From positions 124,001 through 188,000 of the forward strand of contig CAXXFH010000001.1 in assembly GCA_963677085.2 (NCBI GenBank): a stretch of 64,000 nt of DNA. Direction: 5' to 3'. Below are positions 24,432 to 32,745 of this stretch, in pieces. Source of the stretch: G963677085 sp963677085 (GTDB taxonomy: Bacteria; Planctomycetota; Planctomycetia; Pirellulales; Thermoguttaceae). The position numbers and the translations under genes are program-made. A model generated the notes under the pieces. The model saw only the letters and a program-made list of their open reading frames with translations, was not told the DNA's origin and did no database searches. How positions within the stretch are numbered: position 1 is the stretch's first letter; every line of letters begins with the position of its first letter.

Positions 24432-27272
24432 ATGGTTCCCGCCACGATGCTCGAACAGCGCAACTTGAAACTCGACCTGCTCGCGCTAGGTTTGCTCGCG
24501 CTGACCATCTTCCTGGCAGCCGCGCTGTTGACCTACGACCCGGCCGATCCGCCCAGCACGCTCGTCTATCCGCAGCAGGCGGAAACGCTCAATGTGTGTG
24601 GCCACTGGGGTGCGATGGTCGCCCAGGGTATGTTCACGACGTTCGGCCTGGGGGCGTACTATATCCTCGTCTCGCTTGCTGTGCTCGACGGGCTGCTGCT
24701 TGCCCGCCGCGAAATCACCCAACCGTGGATCCGCGGCGTCGGCTGGATCTTGTCGCTGGTTGGCGCGACCACGTTCTGCGCCATGGCACTCGCTCCGCTG
24801 GCGCCTGGGCCGGTAATCGGGGCAGGTGGATACGTGGGAGCCGCGGGCCGGGGACTTCTCGAGATGAACTTTGCCGCCGTGGGTACCTATATCCTTACAA
24901 TTTCGACGATCCTCGGCGGTTTACTGCTTTGCACCGACTATGTCCTACTGCAAATTCTCGGTTGGGTGCTGGGTAAACCTGTCGCCGGCCTGGGACGCGG
25001 CGTGATGCAGGTAGGGATGGCGTACGCCAATAACGTAACGGTGCCGAAATCGACGGCTGCCAAACGCGCCGCGCAAGCGGAGGAAGAGGAAGAAGCCGAA
25101 GAAGAAGTTGATGCGGAAGAACAAGAACTGACGGTGCGCATCGCCGGCCGTCCGGCAGACGACGAACAGTCGGACGATGAGCAGGAAGAAATCGAAGCCG
25201 AGGAGGAGTCGGAAGAGGTCGCCGCCGAAGCGGAAGAGGAAGGCGACGAAGAAGAGGAGCAGGCCGCCGAAGCCTCGCCTCGCAAGGGACTTGCATCGAT
25301 GCTGCGAATCCGGCGCCCGCGAAAGAACGACCGCCAAGAGGTTATCGAAGAAATCGAAGCCGCGCAGGTCGAGGTTATCGACGCCACAGATGCCGACTAC
25401 GAATTGCCCGGACTGGACTTGCTACTTGAGGGCGAAGCCTTTGCGTTCGAAGAACACGAAAAGGACGTTCGCCGCAAGGCGAAGATGCTGGAGAAGACGT
25501 TCCGCGATTTTGGCTTCAACGTTCGCGTGGTCGAGATCCAAACCGGCCCGGTAATCGCCCAGTTCGAGATCGAACTTGAAGCTGGACTGCGCCTGAGCAA
25601 AATTACCTCGCTGGCCGACGATCTGGCCATCGCCCTGCGGGTGCCCAGTGTGCGAATCGTTGCACCCATTCCAGGCAAGAACACGGTCGGCGTCGAGGTG
25701 CCCAATAACGCCCGACAGTTGGTCCGCCTTCGCGAGGTCATGGAAGAGGCCAACGGCAAGGCGGCCAAGATGCGGATTCCGATTTATCTGGGAAAAGACG
25801 TCTCGGGCAACTCGATGGTTGTCGACCTGGCCAGTTTGCCGCACTTGCTGATCGCCGGTCGCACGGGCACGGGCAAGAGCGTGTGCCTGAACTCGATCAT
25901 CGTTTCGATGCTCATGACCCGGCGTCCGGACGAAGTCCGCATGTTGATGATCGATCCGAAGATGGTCGAGCTGAGCCCCTACAAAAAGCTGCCACACCTG
26001 ATGCACCCGGTGGTTACCGACATGCGCAAGGCCGAAGCCATTTTGGCCTGGGCCGTCGAAAAGATGGAGGAACGCTACCAGTTGCTCGCCCGAGCGGGCG
26101 TGCGCCATATCAGCTCCTACAATCAGCTTGGCGAAGAGGAGTTGATGGAGCGGATGCAGCCGGAGTCGGACGAAGAACGCAGCCAAATTCCCACGCATAT
26201 CCCTTACGTGGTGATCGTGGCCGACGAAATGGCCGACCTGATGATGACCGCAGCCAAGGAGGTTGAAGCCCATATTATCCGCCTGGCACAGAAGAGCCGA
26301 GCGGTGGGTATTCACCTGGTGTTGGCCACGCAGAAGCCCACAGTGGATGTGATTACCGGGTTGATCAAGTCGAACCTGCCGGCACGTATTGCCTTCCAGG
26401 TGGCCAGCCGAACGGACAGCCGTGTGGTGTTGGACGAGATGGGTGCCGACAAGCTGTTGGGCAACGGCGACATGTTGTTCCTCTGGCCTGGCACCAGCAC
26501 GCTGCTGCGTGGCCAAGGAACGTATCTCAGCGACGACGAAATCTCCAGCGTCATCGGAGCGGTGGCTACCTGCGAGCCGCAGTTCGTCAAGGAACTGGTA
26601 CAACTGAAGACAGACGAGGCTGGCGGCCAAGGTGGCGGCGGCACGGTGCTTAGCAATCGCGACGAGCTCTACGAAGCGGCCGTCGACGTGGTGATTCGCG
26701 AGAGTCGTGGGAGTGTGTCGTTGCTGCAACGGACGCTGGGTATTGGCTACGGCCGGGCAGCAAGGTTGATCGACTACATGGCCGAAGATGGTATCGTGGG
26801 TACGTACAACGGTTCTCAGGCCCGGGAAGTCTTACTTTCGGTTGAAGATTGGGAAGCGATGCAAAACGGGGCACCGATGCCCACCAAGCAGGTGTCGCCG
26901 CCCGTGCTTGTCGAACCGAAACCGCGACGGAGCAATAAAATCCAGCTTGCCCCACCGCGGCGCGATCCGCTGGCCGAGTTGGAGGACGAAGAGGAAGAAA
27001 CCAACGACACTGTCGATGCCGAGGAGGCCGAAGAAGAAGCTCCCTTCGACGAAATGGACGAGCAACAGTACGAAGAAGAGGAAGAAGACGTCGACGCAGA
27101 CGAAGCCTACGATGAGGATGGTGGCGAAGACGAAGAAGATGATGAGGACGAGTACTACGACGATGAGGAAGAAGAGGAATACGAAGAGGACGGCGACGAG
27201 TGCGACGAAACCGACGACGAGGATGACGAAGAATTAGAAGACGAGCAGTCCTGGAAGGCCGAGAGCGCTTAG
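24432..27272 (+). CDS. ftsK: DNA translocase FtsK/SpoIIIE with acidic linker and tail
   Basis: About 946 residues. The protein anchors in the inner membrane and pumps chromosomal DNA during segregation and division. Four N-terminal transmembrane helices (about 15-185) are followed by an acidic low-complexity linker (about 215-290). The alpha and beta motor domains follow, with Walker A GRTGTGKS at 476-483 and Walker B VVIVADEMADL. A winged-helix gamma domain ('VSLLQRTLGIGYGRAARLIDYMAEDG') should read KOPS-like sequences. Unusually, the protein does not end there: about 90 further residues are mostly Glu and Asp. The start is ATG 24432 or 24447; both precede the first helix and neither has a clear ribosome-binding site. 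Planctomycetes lack FtsZ, so this motor works in an FtsZ-independent division system. Confidence 0.95.
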   Translation: MVPATMLEQRNLKLDLLALGLLALTIFLAAALLTYDPADPPSTLVYPQQAETLNVCGHWGAMVAQGMFTTFGLGAYYILVSLAVLDGLLLARREITQPWIRGVGWILSLVGATTFCAMALAPLAPGPVIGAGGYVGAAGRGLLEMNFAAVGTYILTISTILGGLLLCTDYVLLQILGWVLGKPVAGLGRGVMQVGMAYANNVTVPKSTAAKRAAQAEEEEEAEEEVDAEEQELTVRIAGRPADDEQSDDEQEEIEAEEESEEVAAEAEEEGDEEEEQAAEASPRKGLASMLRIRRPRKNDRQEVIEEIEAAQVEVIDATDADYELPGLDLLLEGEAFAFEEHEKDVRRKAKMLEKTFRDFGFNVRVVEIQTGPVIAQFEIELEAGLRLSKITSLADDLAIALRVPSVRIVAPIPGKNTVGVEVPNNARQLVRLREVMEEANGKAAKMRIPIYLGKDVSGNSMVVDLASLPHLLIAGRTGTGKSVCLNSIIVSMLMTRRPDEVRMLMIDPKMVELSPYKKLPHLMHPVVTDMRKAEAILAWAVEKMEERYQLLARAGVRHISSYNQLGEEELMERMQPESDEERSQIPTHIPYVVIVADEMADLMMTAAKEVEAHIIRLAQKSRAVGIHLVLATQKPTVDVITGLIKSNLPARIAFQVASRTDSRVVLDEMGADKLLGNGDMLFLWPGTSTLLRGQGTYLSDDEISSVIGAVATCEPQFVKELVQLKTDEAGGQGGGGTVLSNRDELYEAAVDVVIRESRGSVSLLQRTLGIGYGRAARLIDYMAEDGIVGTYNGSQAREVLLSVEDWEAMQNGAPMPTKQVSPPVLVEPKPRRSNKIQLAPPRRDPLAELEDEEEETNDTVDAEEAEEEAPFDEMDEQQYEEEEEDVDADEAYDEDGGEDEEDDEDEYYDDEEEEEYEEDGDECDETDDEDDEELEDEQSWKAESA

Positions 27273-27295
27273 TGCTGTGGCAAAATTAGATATAC

Positions 27296-27374
27296 GGGTG
27301 CCATGCCCACGGCAACGTGGGCATGCTCGAAGTGTGGTACGTATTCATGCCCACGTTGCCGTGGGCATGGCACC
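27296..27374. repeat. 79-bp double-hairpin repeat family, copy B (best copy)
   Basis: Two perfect 29-bp arms, 27297-27325 and 27346-27374, are inverted relative to each other around a 20-base spacer. Each arm is itself a hairpin: CATGCCCACG-GCAA-CGTGGGCATG on the left and the same stem with a TTGC loop on the right. In RNA the left loop would be a GNRA tetraloop. Copy C at 41716-41794 has the same length, an identical left arm and a spacer identical at 16 of 20 positions. Confidence 0.85.
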
Positions 27375-27428
27375 GAAGCTGTAAATCAAGAGTGACAAAA
27401 CACCAGCCTTGGGCTCACAGTAAGCACC

Positions 27429-27440
27429 CCCTCGCGAGGG
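27429..27440. other. Perfect 12-bp palindrome
   Basis: CCCTCGCGAGGG at 27429-27440 lies 22 bases upstream of a TTGACA and about 90 bases upstream of the leader peptide. It could be an operator or a chance palindrome. TTGACA (27462-27467) and TACAAT (27490-27495) are 22 bases apart, too far for a standard promoter pair. Confidence 0.3.
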
Positions 27441-27528
27441 CCGTGCGGTGAGTTCCGAGGGTTGACAGCCCGCCACCGACGCGGTAACCTACAATGTTTT
27501 GCGATGCATCTCCGCAGTGAGCCACATT

Positions 27529-27618
27529 ATGGCAACCGTCCTGGTCAACACGATTCGCCCTTCGATCGCCGCTGGCGTAGGCGTTATCGTGGCCATTATT
27601 ATTCAGGAGCGGCCGTAA
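27529..27618 (+). CDS. Val/Ile-rich attenuator leader peptide for cimA-valS
   Basis: A 29-codon frame, ATG at 27529 to TAA at 27616-27618. Twelve of its 29 residues are branched-chain: V4, L5, V6, I9, I13, V17, V19, I20, V21, I23, I24, I25. The densest part, GVIVAIII (18-25), lies just before the stop. It is the first translatable frame of the leader before cimA and is followed by a textbook terminator/antiterminator pair (27618-27681). In ilv and leu operons such peptides measure charged Val, Ile or Leu tRNA by ribosome stalling. The role here is inferred from that architecture. Only a weak ribosome-binding site precedes it (GTGAG about 10 bases upstream). Confidence 0.7.
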   Translation: MATVLVNTIRPSIAAGVGVIVAIIIQERP

Positions 27619-27653
27619 GGGTTCGTACGGAGAACAACCGACAACCGAGCCCT
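27618..27653 (+). promoter_or_regulatory. Antiterminator of the cimA-valS attenuator
   Basis: AGGGTTCG (27618-27625) pairs over 8 bp (one G-U) with CGAGCCCT (27646-27653). The second segment includes the left arm of the terminator, so the two structures exclude each other. An upstream segment GCCCTT (27557-27562), inside the leader peptide frame, can pair with AAGGGT (27617-27622) and act as protector. A ribosome at the leader stop codon would cover the antiterminator segment, while one stalled at the Ile run would leave most of it free. Confidence 0.65.
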
Positions 27654-27681
27654 GAGGCCCCAATGGCCCCAGGGCTTTTTT
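27648..27681 (+). terminator. Intrinsic terminator of the cimA-valS attenuator
   Basis: AGCCCTG (27648-27654) pairs with CAGGGCT (27670-27676), then GGCC (27656-27659) with GGCC (27665-27668) after one A-C mismatch. The loop is 5 nt and a run of six T (27676-27681) follows. It ends about 100 bases before the cimA start. Confidence 0.8.
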
Positions 27682-27780
27682 CGTTTCCCGAAGATCGGTG
27701 GCGCGAGATACGTTGCGTTCATGGCCGCTGAAGTGGTCAAGCCTCGGCCCCCCAAACTCCTAACTCCCAACTCACTTCCC

Positions 27781-29364
27781 ATGCGTTCGATCGAGATCTA
27801 CGACACCACGTTGCGCGACGGTTCCCAGGCCGAGGGAGTCGACTTTGCGCTGCAAGACAAGCTCCTGTTGACCCAGCGACTTGATGAGCTGAAGTTCGAC
27901 TTCATCGAAGGGGGTTACCCGGCCAGCAACGCCAAGGACTTTCAGTTTTTCCAGAAGATGGCGGAACTGAAACCCAAGCATTGCAGGGTGTGCGCGTTTG
28001 GGATGACGCGTCGCAAGGGCATCGACGCGGCCAAAGACGTGGGATTGCGTGCCTTGCTCGACTCGAAAGCCCCGGTGATCACGCTGGTCGGCAAGTCGTC
28101 GGCCTTTCAGGTCACCGAAATCTTGCAGACCACCCGAGAAGAAAACTTGGCGATGATCGACGAGAGTATCCGGCATCTTGTCGAGTCTGACCGCGAGGTG
28201 ATTTTCGACGCGGAACATGCCTTCGATGGCTTCAAAAACGATGCCGATTACATGCTGAAATGTCTGCAAACGGCCGCCGCTGCCGGGGCGCGCACATTGG
28301 TGCTTTGCGATACGAACGGCGGCTCGATGCCCGACGAAGTGGCCAGCATTACGCGAACTGTGGTAGCCGCAGTCCCCGTGGCTGTTGGCATTCATACTCA
28401 CAACGACTGTGATCTGGCCGTGGCCAACGCCCTGGCCGCCGTCGACGCCGGGGCATCGCACGTGCAAGGCACCATCAACGGCTTCGGCGAACGTTGCGGC
28501 AATGCCGACTTGATTTCCGTTGCAGCCAACCTGGCGCTCAAAAAAGGCTACCACGTGCTGGGCGGAGACCAGACAAAGCATCTAACCGAACTGTCGCGAT
28601 TCGTCTACGAAACGGTCAATATGAATTTCCGCACCCATCAGCCGTTTGTCGGCAAGAGTGCCTTTGCGCACAAGGGCGGAATGCACGTGAGCGCCGTCGC
28701 GAGAAACACCGCGAGCTACGAGCACATTGCTCCCGAACTCGTCGGCAACGAGCGGCGCGTGCTGCTGAGCGAACTTTCTGGGCGTGCCAATATCAAGGCG
28801 CTCACCCAGCGGCTGAACATCGACGCCGACTCGGAACTCATGGACAAAGTTCTTGGGGAAGTGGTCGCGATGGAAAGCAAGGGCTACCAGTTCGAGGCGG
28901 CCGATGGTACCTTCGATCTGCTGGTCCGCCGGTGTGCAGGAACATTCCGCTCCCATTTCGAGGAGTTGCACTACCACGTTCATGTCGACAATAAATCGCA
29001 AGGCGACGTCACTGCGGAAGCCGTGGTGAAGATCCGGGTTCATGATAAAATCCGGTTTGAGGCGGCCGAGGGGCACGGCCCGATAGACGCCCTGGACGCT
29101 GCTTTGCGAAAAGCGCTCAACGGAACGTTTCCCGCCTTGAATAATCTGCACTTGGTGGACTATAAAGTTCGGGTAATCAACTCCGAAGCGGCCACGGCGG
29201 CCGGCGTTCGGGTGGTGATCGAAAGCCAAGACGAAGACGATGTGTGGGGAACGGTCGGGGTGAGTGAAAACATTATTGAAGCCAGTTGGCTTGCCCTGGT
29301 CGATAGTTACGAATACAAACTTTACAAAGACGAAGAACGAGCTGCCAACGGGCAGCGGAAGTGA
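27781..29364 (+). CDS. cimA: (R)-citramalate synthase, CimA type
   Basis: A 527-residue enzyme of the alpha-isopropylmalate synthase family that condenses pyruvate with acetyl-CoA to citramalate, the entry of the threonine-independent isoleucine pathway. Family motifs: TTLRDGSQAEG near the N-terminus, HTHNDCDLAVAN (metal histidines) and NGFGERCGNADL, and a C-terminal LeuA-dimer/allosteric domain from about 400. 'DGSQAEGVDF' fits the CimA group better than LeuA. ATG 27781 is chosen because the conserved fold starts with MRSIEIYDTTLRDG; an in-frame ATG at 27721 would add 20 Pro-rich residues. An attenuator with a Val/Ile-rich leader lies upstream and valS follows, so both are probably controlled by branched-chain aminoacyl-tRNA supply. 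Confidence 0.93.
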   Translation: MRSIEIYDTTLRDGSQAEGVDFALQDKLLLTQRLDELKFDFIEGGYPASNAKDFQFFQKMAELKPKHCRVCAFGMTRRKGIDAAKDVGLRALLDSKAPVITLVGKSSAFQVTEILQTTREENLAMIDESIRHLVESDREVIFDAEHAFDGFKNDADYMLKCLQTAAAAGARTLVLCDTNGGSMPDEVASITRTVVAAVPVAVGIHTHNDCDLAVANALAAVDAGASHVQGTINGFGERCGNADLISVAANLALKKGYHVLGGDQTKHLTELSRFVYETVNMNFRTHQPFVGKSAFAHKGGMHVSAVARNTASYEHIAPELVGNERRVLLSELSGRANIKALTQRLNIDADSELMDKVLGEVVAMESKGYQFEAADGTFDLLVRRCAGTFRSHFEELHYHVHVDNKSQGDVTAEAVVKIRVHDKIRFEAAEGHGPIDALDAALRKALNGTFPALNNLHLVDYKVRVINSEAATAAGVRVVIESQDEDDVWGTVGVSENIIEASWLALVDSYEYKLYKDEERAANGQRK

Positions 29365-29374
29365 CGAAGCCATG

Positions 29375-29399
29375 TCCCCTCTCCCTCTGGGAGAGGGGA
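29375..29399. other. Perfect 11-bp hairpin between cimA and valS
   Basis: TCCCCTCTCCC (29375-29385) pairs with GGGAGAGGGGA (29389-29399) around a TCT loop. No T-run follows, so it may be a processing or mRNA-stabilising element rather than a full terminator. A CCCTCTCC hairpin with a different loop lies at 12107-12135. Confidence 0.5.
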
Positions 29400-29448
29400 G
29401 AAACCTATAAAAGCCCAATCCTTGTTATCAACCGCGCGGAACAAACTG

Positions 29449-32400
29449 ATGTCATCCACGTCGTCGAACGAACTCCCCAAACAGTACGACCACACGGCCG
29501 CCCAACAGCGCTGGTACAAATATTGGGAAGACCAGGGCTATTTCCACAGCGAACCTAACCCGCTGCGCAAGCCCTATACGGTTGTTATCCCCCCGCCCAA
29601 CGTGACCGGTGCCTTGCACCTGGGCCACGCCCTGAACAACACGCTGCAAGACATCCTGGTTCGTCAAAAGCGAATGCAGGGATACGAAGCGCTATGGATG
29701 CCGGGGACCGACCATGCCGGCATCGCCACGCAGGCAGTTGTCGAACGTCGGTTGCTTGAAGAAGAAAATCTCACCCGGCACGACCTGGGCCGCGAGGGGC
29801 TCGTCAAGCGAATTTGGGATTGGAAAAAGGCCTACGAAACGCGAATCCTCGGCCAGTTGAAAAAGATGGGCTGTAGCTGCGATTGGCAACGCACCCGGTT
29901 TACACTCGACCCGATCTGTGCCCGGGCCGTGCGTCACACGTTCTACAGTCTGTTTAAGGAACAATTGATCTATCGCGGCAAGCGACTGGTCAATTGGGAC
30001 ACCATGCTACAGACCGCGGTGAGCGACGACGAGGTGTTTCACGAAACGGTCGATGGCAATTTCTGGTACTTCAACTATCCGGTAATCGATCCGAAGCCGG
30101 GCGAGCCGAAGCACGTGACCATCGCTACCACGCGGCCCGAAACGATGCTCGGCGATACGGCCGTGGCCGTGCATCCCGATCCGGCGGCCGCGTTGGACAA
30201 GGCCGAAGAGGAATTGAAAAAGCGGTTTGCAGCGGCACCGGCCAAGGAAAAGCCGGGTGTCGAGGCCGAGATCGTCAACGTCCGTAATCGCCGCGAGGAA
30301 ATGCTCGACCAACTCGTCATGTTGCGCGACATGGCCTTCGACGGGCGCCAGGTGATGTTGCCGTTGGTCGATCGTCCGATTCCGCTGGTGGCCGACGAGT
30401 GGGCCAAGCCCGAGATGGGCACCGGTTGCGTAAAAATCACCCCGGCCCACGACCCCAACGACTACGAAGTGGGGTTGCGTCGCGAGTTGCCCATGGTCAA
30501 TATCCTCAACCTCGACGGCACGCTCAACGAAAACGCCGGCGCCTACGTGGGCCAAGTTGTTCAGGAAGCCCGGAAGAACGTTGTCGCCGACCTGGACAAG
30601 CTTGGACTCCTCGGAAAGGTCGAAGATCGCGAAATCGACCTGGCCCACAGCGACCGGTCGAAGACGCCCATCGAACCGCTGCTGACCGATCAGTGGTTCG
30701 TCAAAATGGATCATCTGGCCCAAACGGCCATGGATGCGGTAAGCGACGGGCGAGTGAAAATTTTCCCCGAACGCTACACCAAGGGCTATCTCGACTGGCT
30801 CAGCGAAAAACGCGATTGGCCGGTCAGCCGGCAGCTTTGGTGGGGACACCAGATTCCTATCTGGTACTGTGCAACGGCCAGCGAAGCCGAACTCGAAAAA
30901 GCGTTCAAGGGTCGCGACGACGTCGCTTGGTATCGCGACGAAGAGCAAAACCAATGGCTCATCTGTGCCCAGGAAGAAGACCTGGCCGAAGATGCCGTGC
31001 CGGGCCACACCCTGGTGCGCGAGCAAGACGTGCTCGACACGTGGTTCAGCTCGGCCTTGTGGCCACATTCCACGCTCGGATGGCCGGAACAGACCGACGC
31101 GTTGAAATATTACTACCCGACCTGCACGTTGATCACCAGCCGCGACATTATCACCCTTTGGGTGGCTCGGATGGTGCTGGCCGGTTTGCACAACGTGGGC
31201 GATATCCCGTTCGACGAAGTTTTCATCCACCCGAAAATCCTCGACGGCTACGGCGAAGGGATGTCAAAGTCGAAGGGCAACGGCGTCGACCCGGTCGACG
31301 TCATGGAGAAGTTCGGCGCCGACTCGCTACGGTTCGGCCTGGCCTATCTGACCACGGAAACGCAAGACGTCCGCATGCCGGTCGAATTCGAGTGTCCACA
31401 TTGTGGCGGCATGATTGAACAAACTCGGGAAAACCGAGTGCGGCCGAAGATCAAGTGTTCGCACTGCAAGAAGGAGTTCGCCACGCAATGGGCCGAGAAG
31501 CCAGAGGACAAGGCCCTGCCCCGCGGGGCGGTGGTCAGCGATCGCTTCGAGCTTGGCCGAAACTTCTGCAACAAACTCTGGAACGCGTCCCGGTTTGCGT
31601 TGATGAATCTCGAAGGCTACACGTGCCGTGAAGTGGACGACGACGAACTGTTGGTCGAAGACCGCTGGATTCTAAGTCGGCTCTCGACGGTCACACGCCA
31701 AGTAACCGACTACCTGGCAGGCTACCACTTCGCCGACGCCGCCCGAACGTTGTACGACTTCGCGTGGGACGAGTTTTGCAGCTTTTTCGTCGAGATGGTC
31801 AAGAGCCGGTTGCAGGACAGTCAGGGCAAGGCCGTAGCGCAGCGCGTGTTGGCCTACACGCTCGACACGCTGTTGCGACTGTTGCATCCGATGGTCCCGT
31901 TCGTCACCGAAGAAGTGTGGCAGCGGCTCAATGAGGTGGCGCCTGAACGCGGCATCGAGCAACTCACTGCCGGCGCGGAGAGCATTATGATCGCCCCTTG
32001 GCCGCAAGCCCAAGAGAGTTGGGAGGACCCGGAAATCGAGGCCCGTTTTGCCCACTTCCAGGAAGTCCTTCGCGGGGTGCGCGATATTCGCGCGCGGCAG
32101 AACGTTCCTCCACGCCAGCAGATTGCCTTCTCGGTTCGCTGCGACAAAGAAACGGCCGAGTTGCTTGGCCCGATGGAGCCGTACTTCCGTTCGATGGCCG
32201 GCGCGGAGCCGACCGGATTTGGTCCGAAGGTCGAAGCACCGGCCTTGAGTGCCAATGCCCACATCTCGGGGATGGAGGTTTTCGTCGACCTGGCCGGTTT
32301 GATCGACGTCGAGGCGGAGATCGCTCGCAAGCAGCAGGAACTCGACAAGCTGGCCAAGTTCATCGAAGGCAAACGGAAGAAGCTGGAAAACAAAAACTTC

Positions 32401-32514
32401 GTGGATCGAGCCCCCGAGGCGGTTGTGCAGAAAGAACGCGAAGGACTGGCGGATCTCGAATCGCAACACGCGGCGGCTGTAGAGGTCGTGAAAAAGCTTA
32501 AGCAACAGGGGTAG
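29449..32514 (+). CDS. valS: Valyl-tRNA synthetase with zinc-ribbon insert
   Basis: A 1021-residue class I synthetase that charges tRNA-Val and edits misactivated threonine. HLGH (57-60) is the HIGH motif and GMSKS (604-608) the KMSKS loop. Between them lies the CP1 editing domain, and the C-terminus holds the anticodon-binding domain and the Val-specific coiled-coil arm (about 950-1020). About 40 residues after KMSKS an insert with C649, C652, C670 and C673 forms a probable zinc ribbon ahead of NFCNKLWNASRF; E. coli ValRS has no such insert in this place. ATG 29449 is preferred over TTG 29422. It follows cimA by 84 bases and is probably cotranscribed from the attenuated promoter. Confidence 0.96.
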   Translation: MSSTSSNELPKQYDHTAAQQRWYKYWEDQGYFHSEPNPLRKPYTVVIPPPNVTGALHLGHALNNTLQDILVRQKRMQGYEALWMPGTDHAGIATQAVVERRLLEEENLTRHDLGREGLVKRIWDWKKAYETRILGQLKKMGCSCDWQRTRFTLDPICARAVRHTFYSLFKEQLIYRGKRLVNWDTMLQTAVSDDEVFHETVDGNFWYFNYPVIDPKPGEPKHVTIATTRPETMLGDTAVAVHPDPAAALDKAEEELKKRFAAAPAKEKPGVEAEIVNVRNRREEMLDQLVMLRDMAFDGRQVMLPLVDRPIPLVADEWAKPEMGTGCVKITPAHDPNDYEVGLRRELPMVNILNLDGTLNENAGAYVGQVVQEARKNVVADLDKLGLLGKVEDREIDLAHSDRSKTPIEPLLTDQWFVKMDHLAQTAMDAVSDGRVKIFPERYTKGYLDWLSEKRDWPVSRQLWWGHQIPIWYCATASEAELEKAFKGRDDVAWYRDEEQNQWLICAQEEDLAEDAVPGHTLVREQDVLDTWFSSALWPHSTLGWPEQTDALKYYYPTCTLITSRDIITLWVARMVLAGLHNVGDIPFDEVFIHPKILDGYGEGMSKSKGNGVDPVDVMEKFGADSLRFGLAYLTTETQDVRMPVEFECPHCGGMIEQTRENRVRPKIKCSHCKKEFATQWAEKPEDKALPRGAVVSDRFELGRNFCNKLWNASRFALMNLEGYTCREVDDDELLVEDRWILSRLSTVTRQVTDYLAGYHFADAARTLYDFAWDEFCSFFVEMVKSRLQDSQGKAVAQRVLAYTLDTLLRLLHPMVPFVTEEVWQRLNEVAPERGIEQLTAGAESIMIAPWPQAQESWEDPEIEARFAHFQEVLRGVRDIRARQNVPPRQQIAFSVRCDKETAELLGPMEPYFRSMAGAEPTGFGPKVEAPALSANAHISGMEVFVDLAGLIDVEAEIARKQQELDKLAKFIEGKRKKLENKNFVDRAPEAVVQKEREGLADLESQHAAAVEVVKKLKQQG

Positions 32515-32583
32515 TGGCCTGGCTTGAGCGTGTCCGCGCGTGGATTCAAACGGACAAACCAGCGCCAAGTTTTCACGGATTGG

Positions 32584-32655
32584 GATGCCATGGCCACGCT
32601 TGTCGTGGCCATGCTCGGATGCACGAAAGGATGCGCGGGGCAAGCATGGCACGGG
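32584..32655. repeat. 79-bp repeat family, degenerate copy D
   Basis: The left hairpin CATGGCCACG (32589-32598) with CGTGGCCATG (32604-32613) is perfect around a 5-nt loop. The right half survives only as GCATGGCAC near 32644-32652. The element fills most of the 231-base gap after valS. Confidence 0.5.
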
Positions 32656-32745
32656 TTGTCGTTGAATGGCGACATCCTGTTGTGCAGGGGTGATGGTTGG
32701 CGCATAATGGGGGTGCGGCTCTGTATTGAAACCCCCGGTTGTGCA

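Noticed and set aside
25422..26729. 435-codon frame antisense to ftsK
   Set aside because: The His/Gln-rich composition is typical of reverse-complement translation of a conserved gene; no independent support.
27462..27495. TTGACA...TACAAT promoter for the cimA leader
   Set aside because: The two boxes are 22 bases apart, too far for a standard promoter; the true start remains undetermined.
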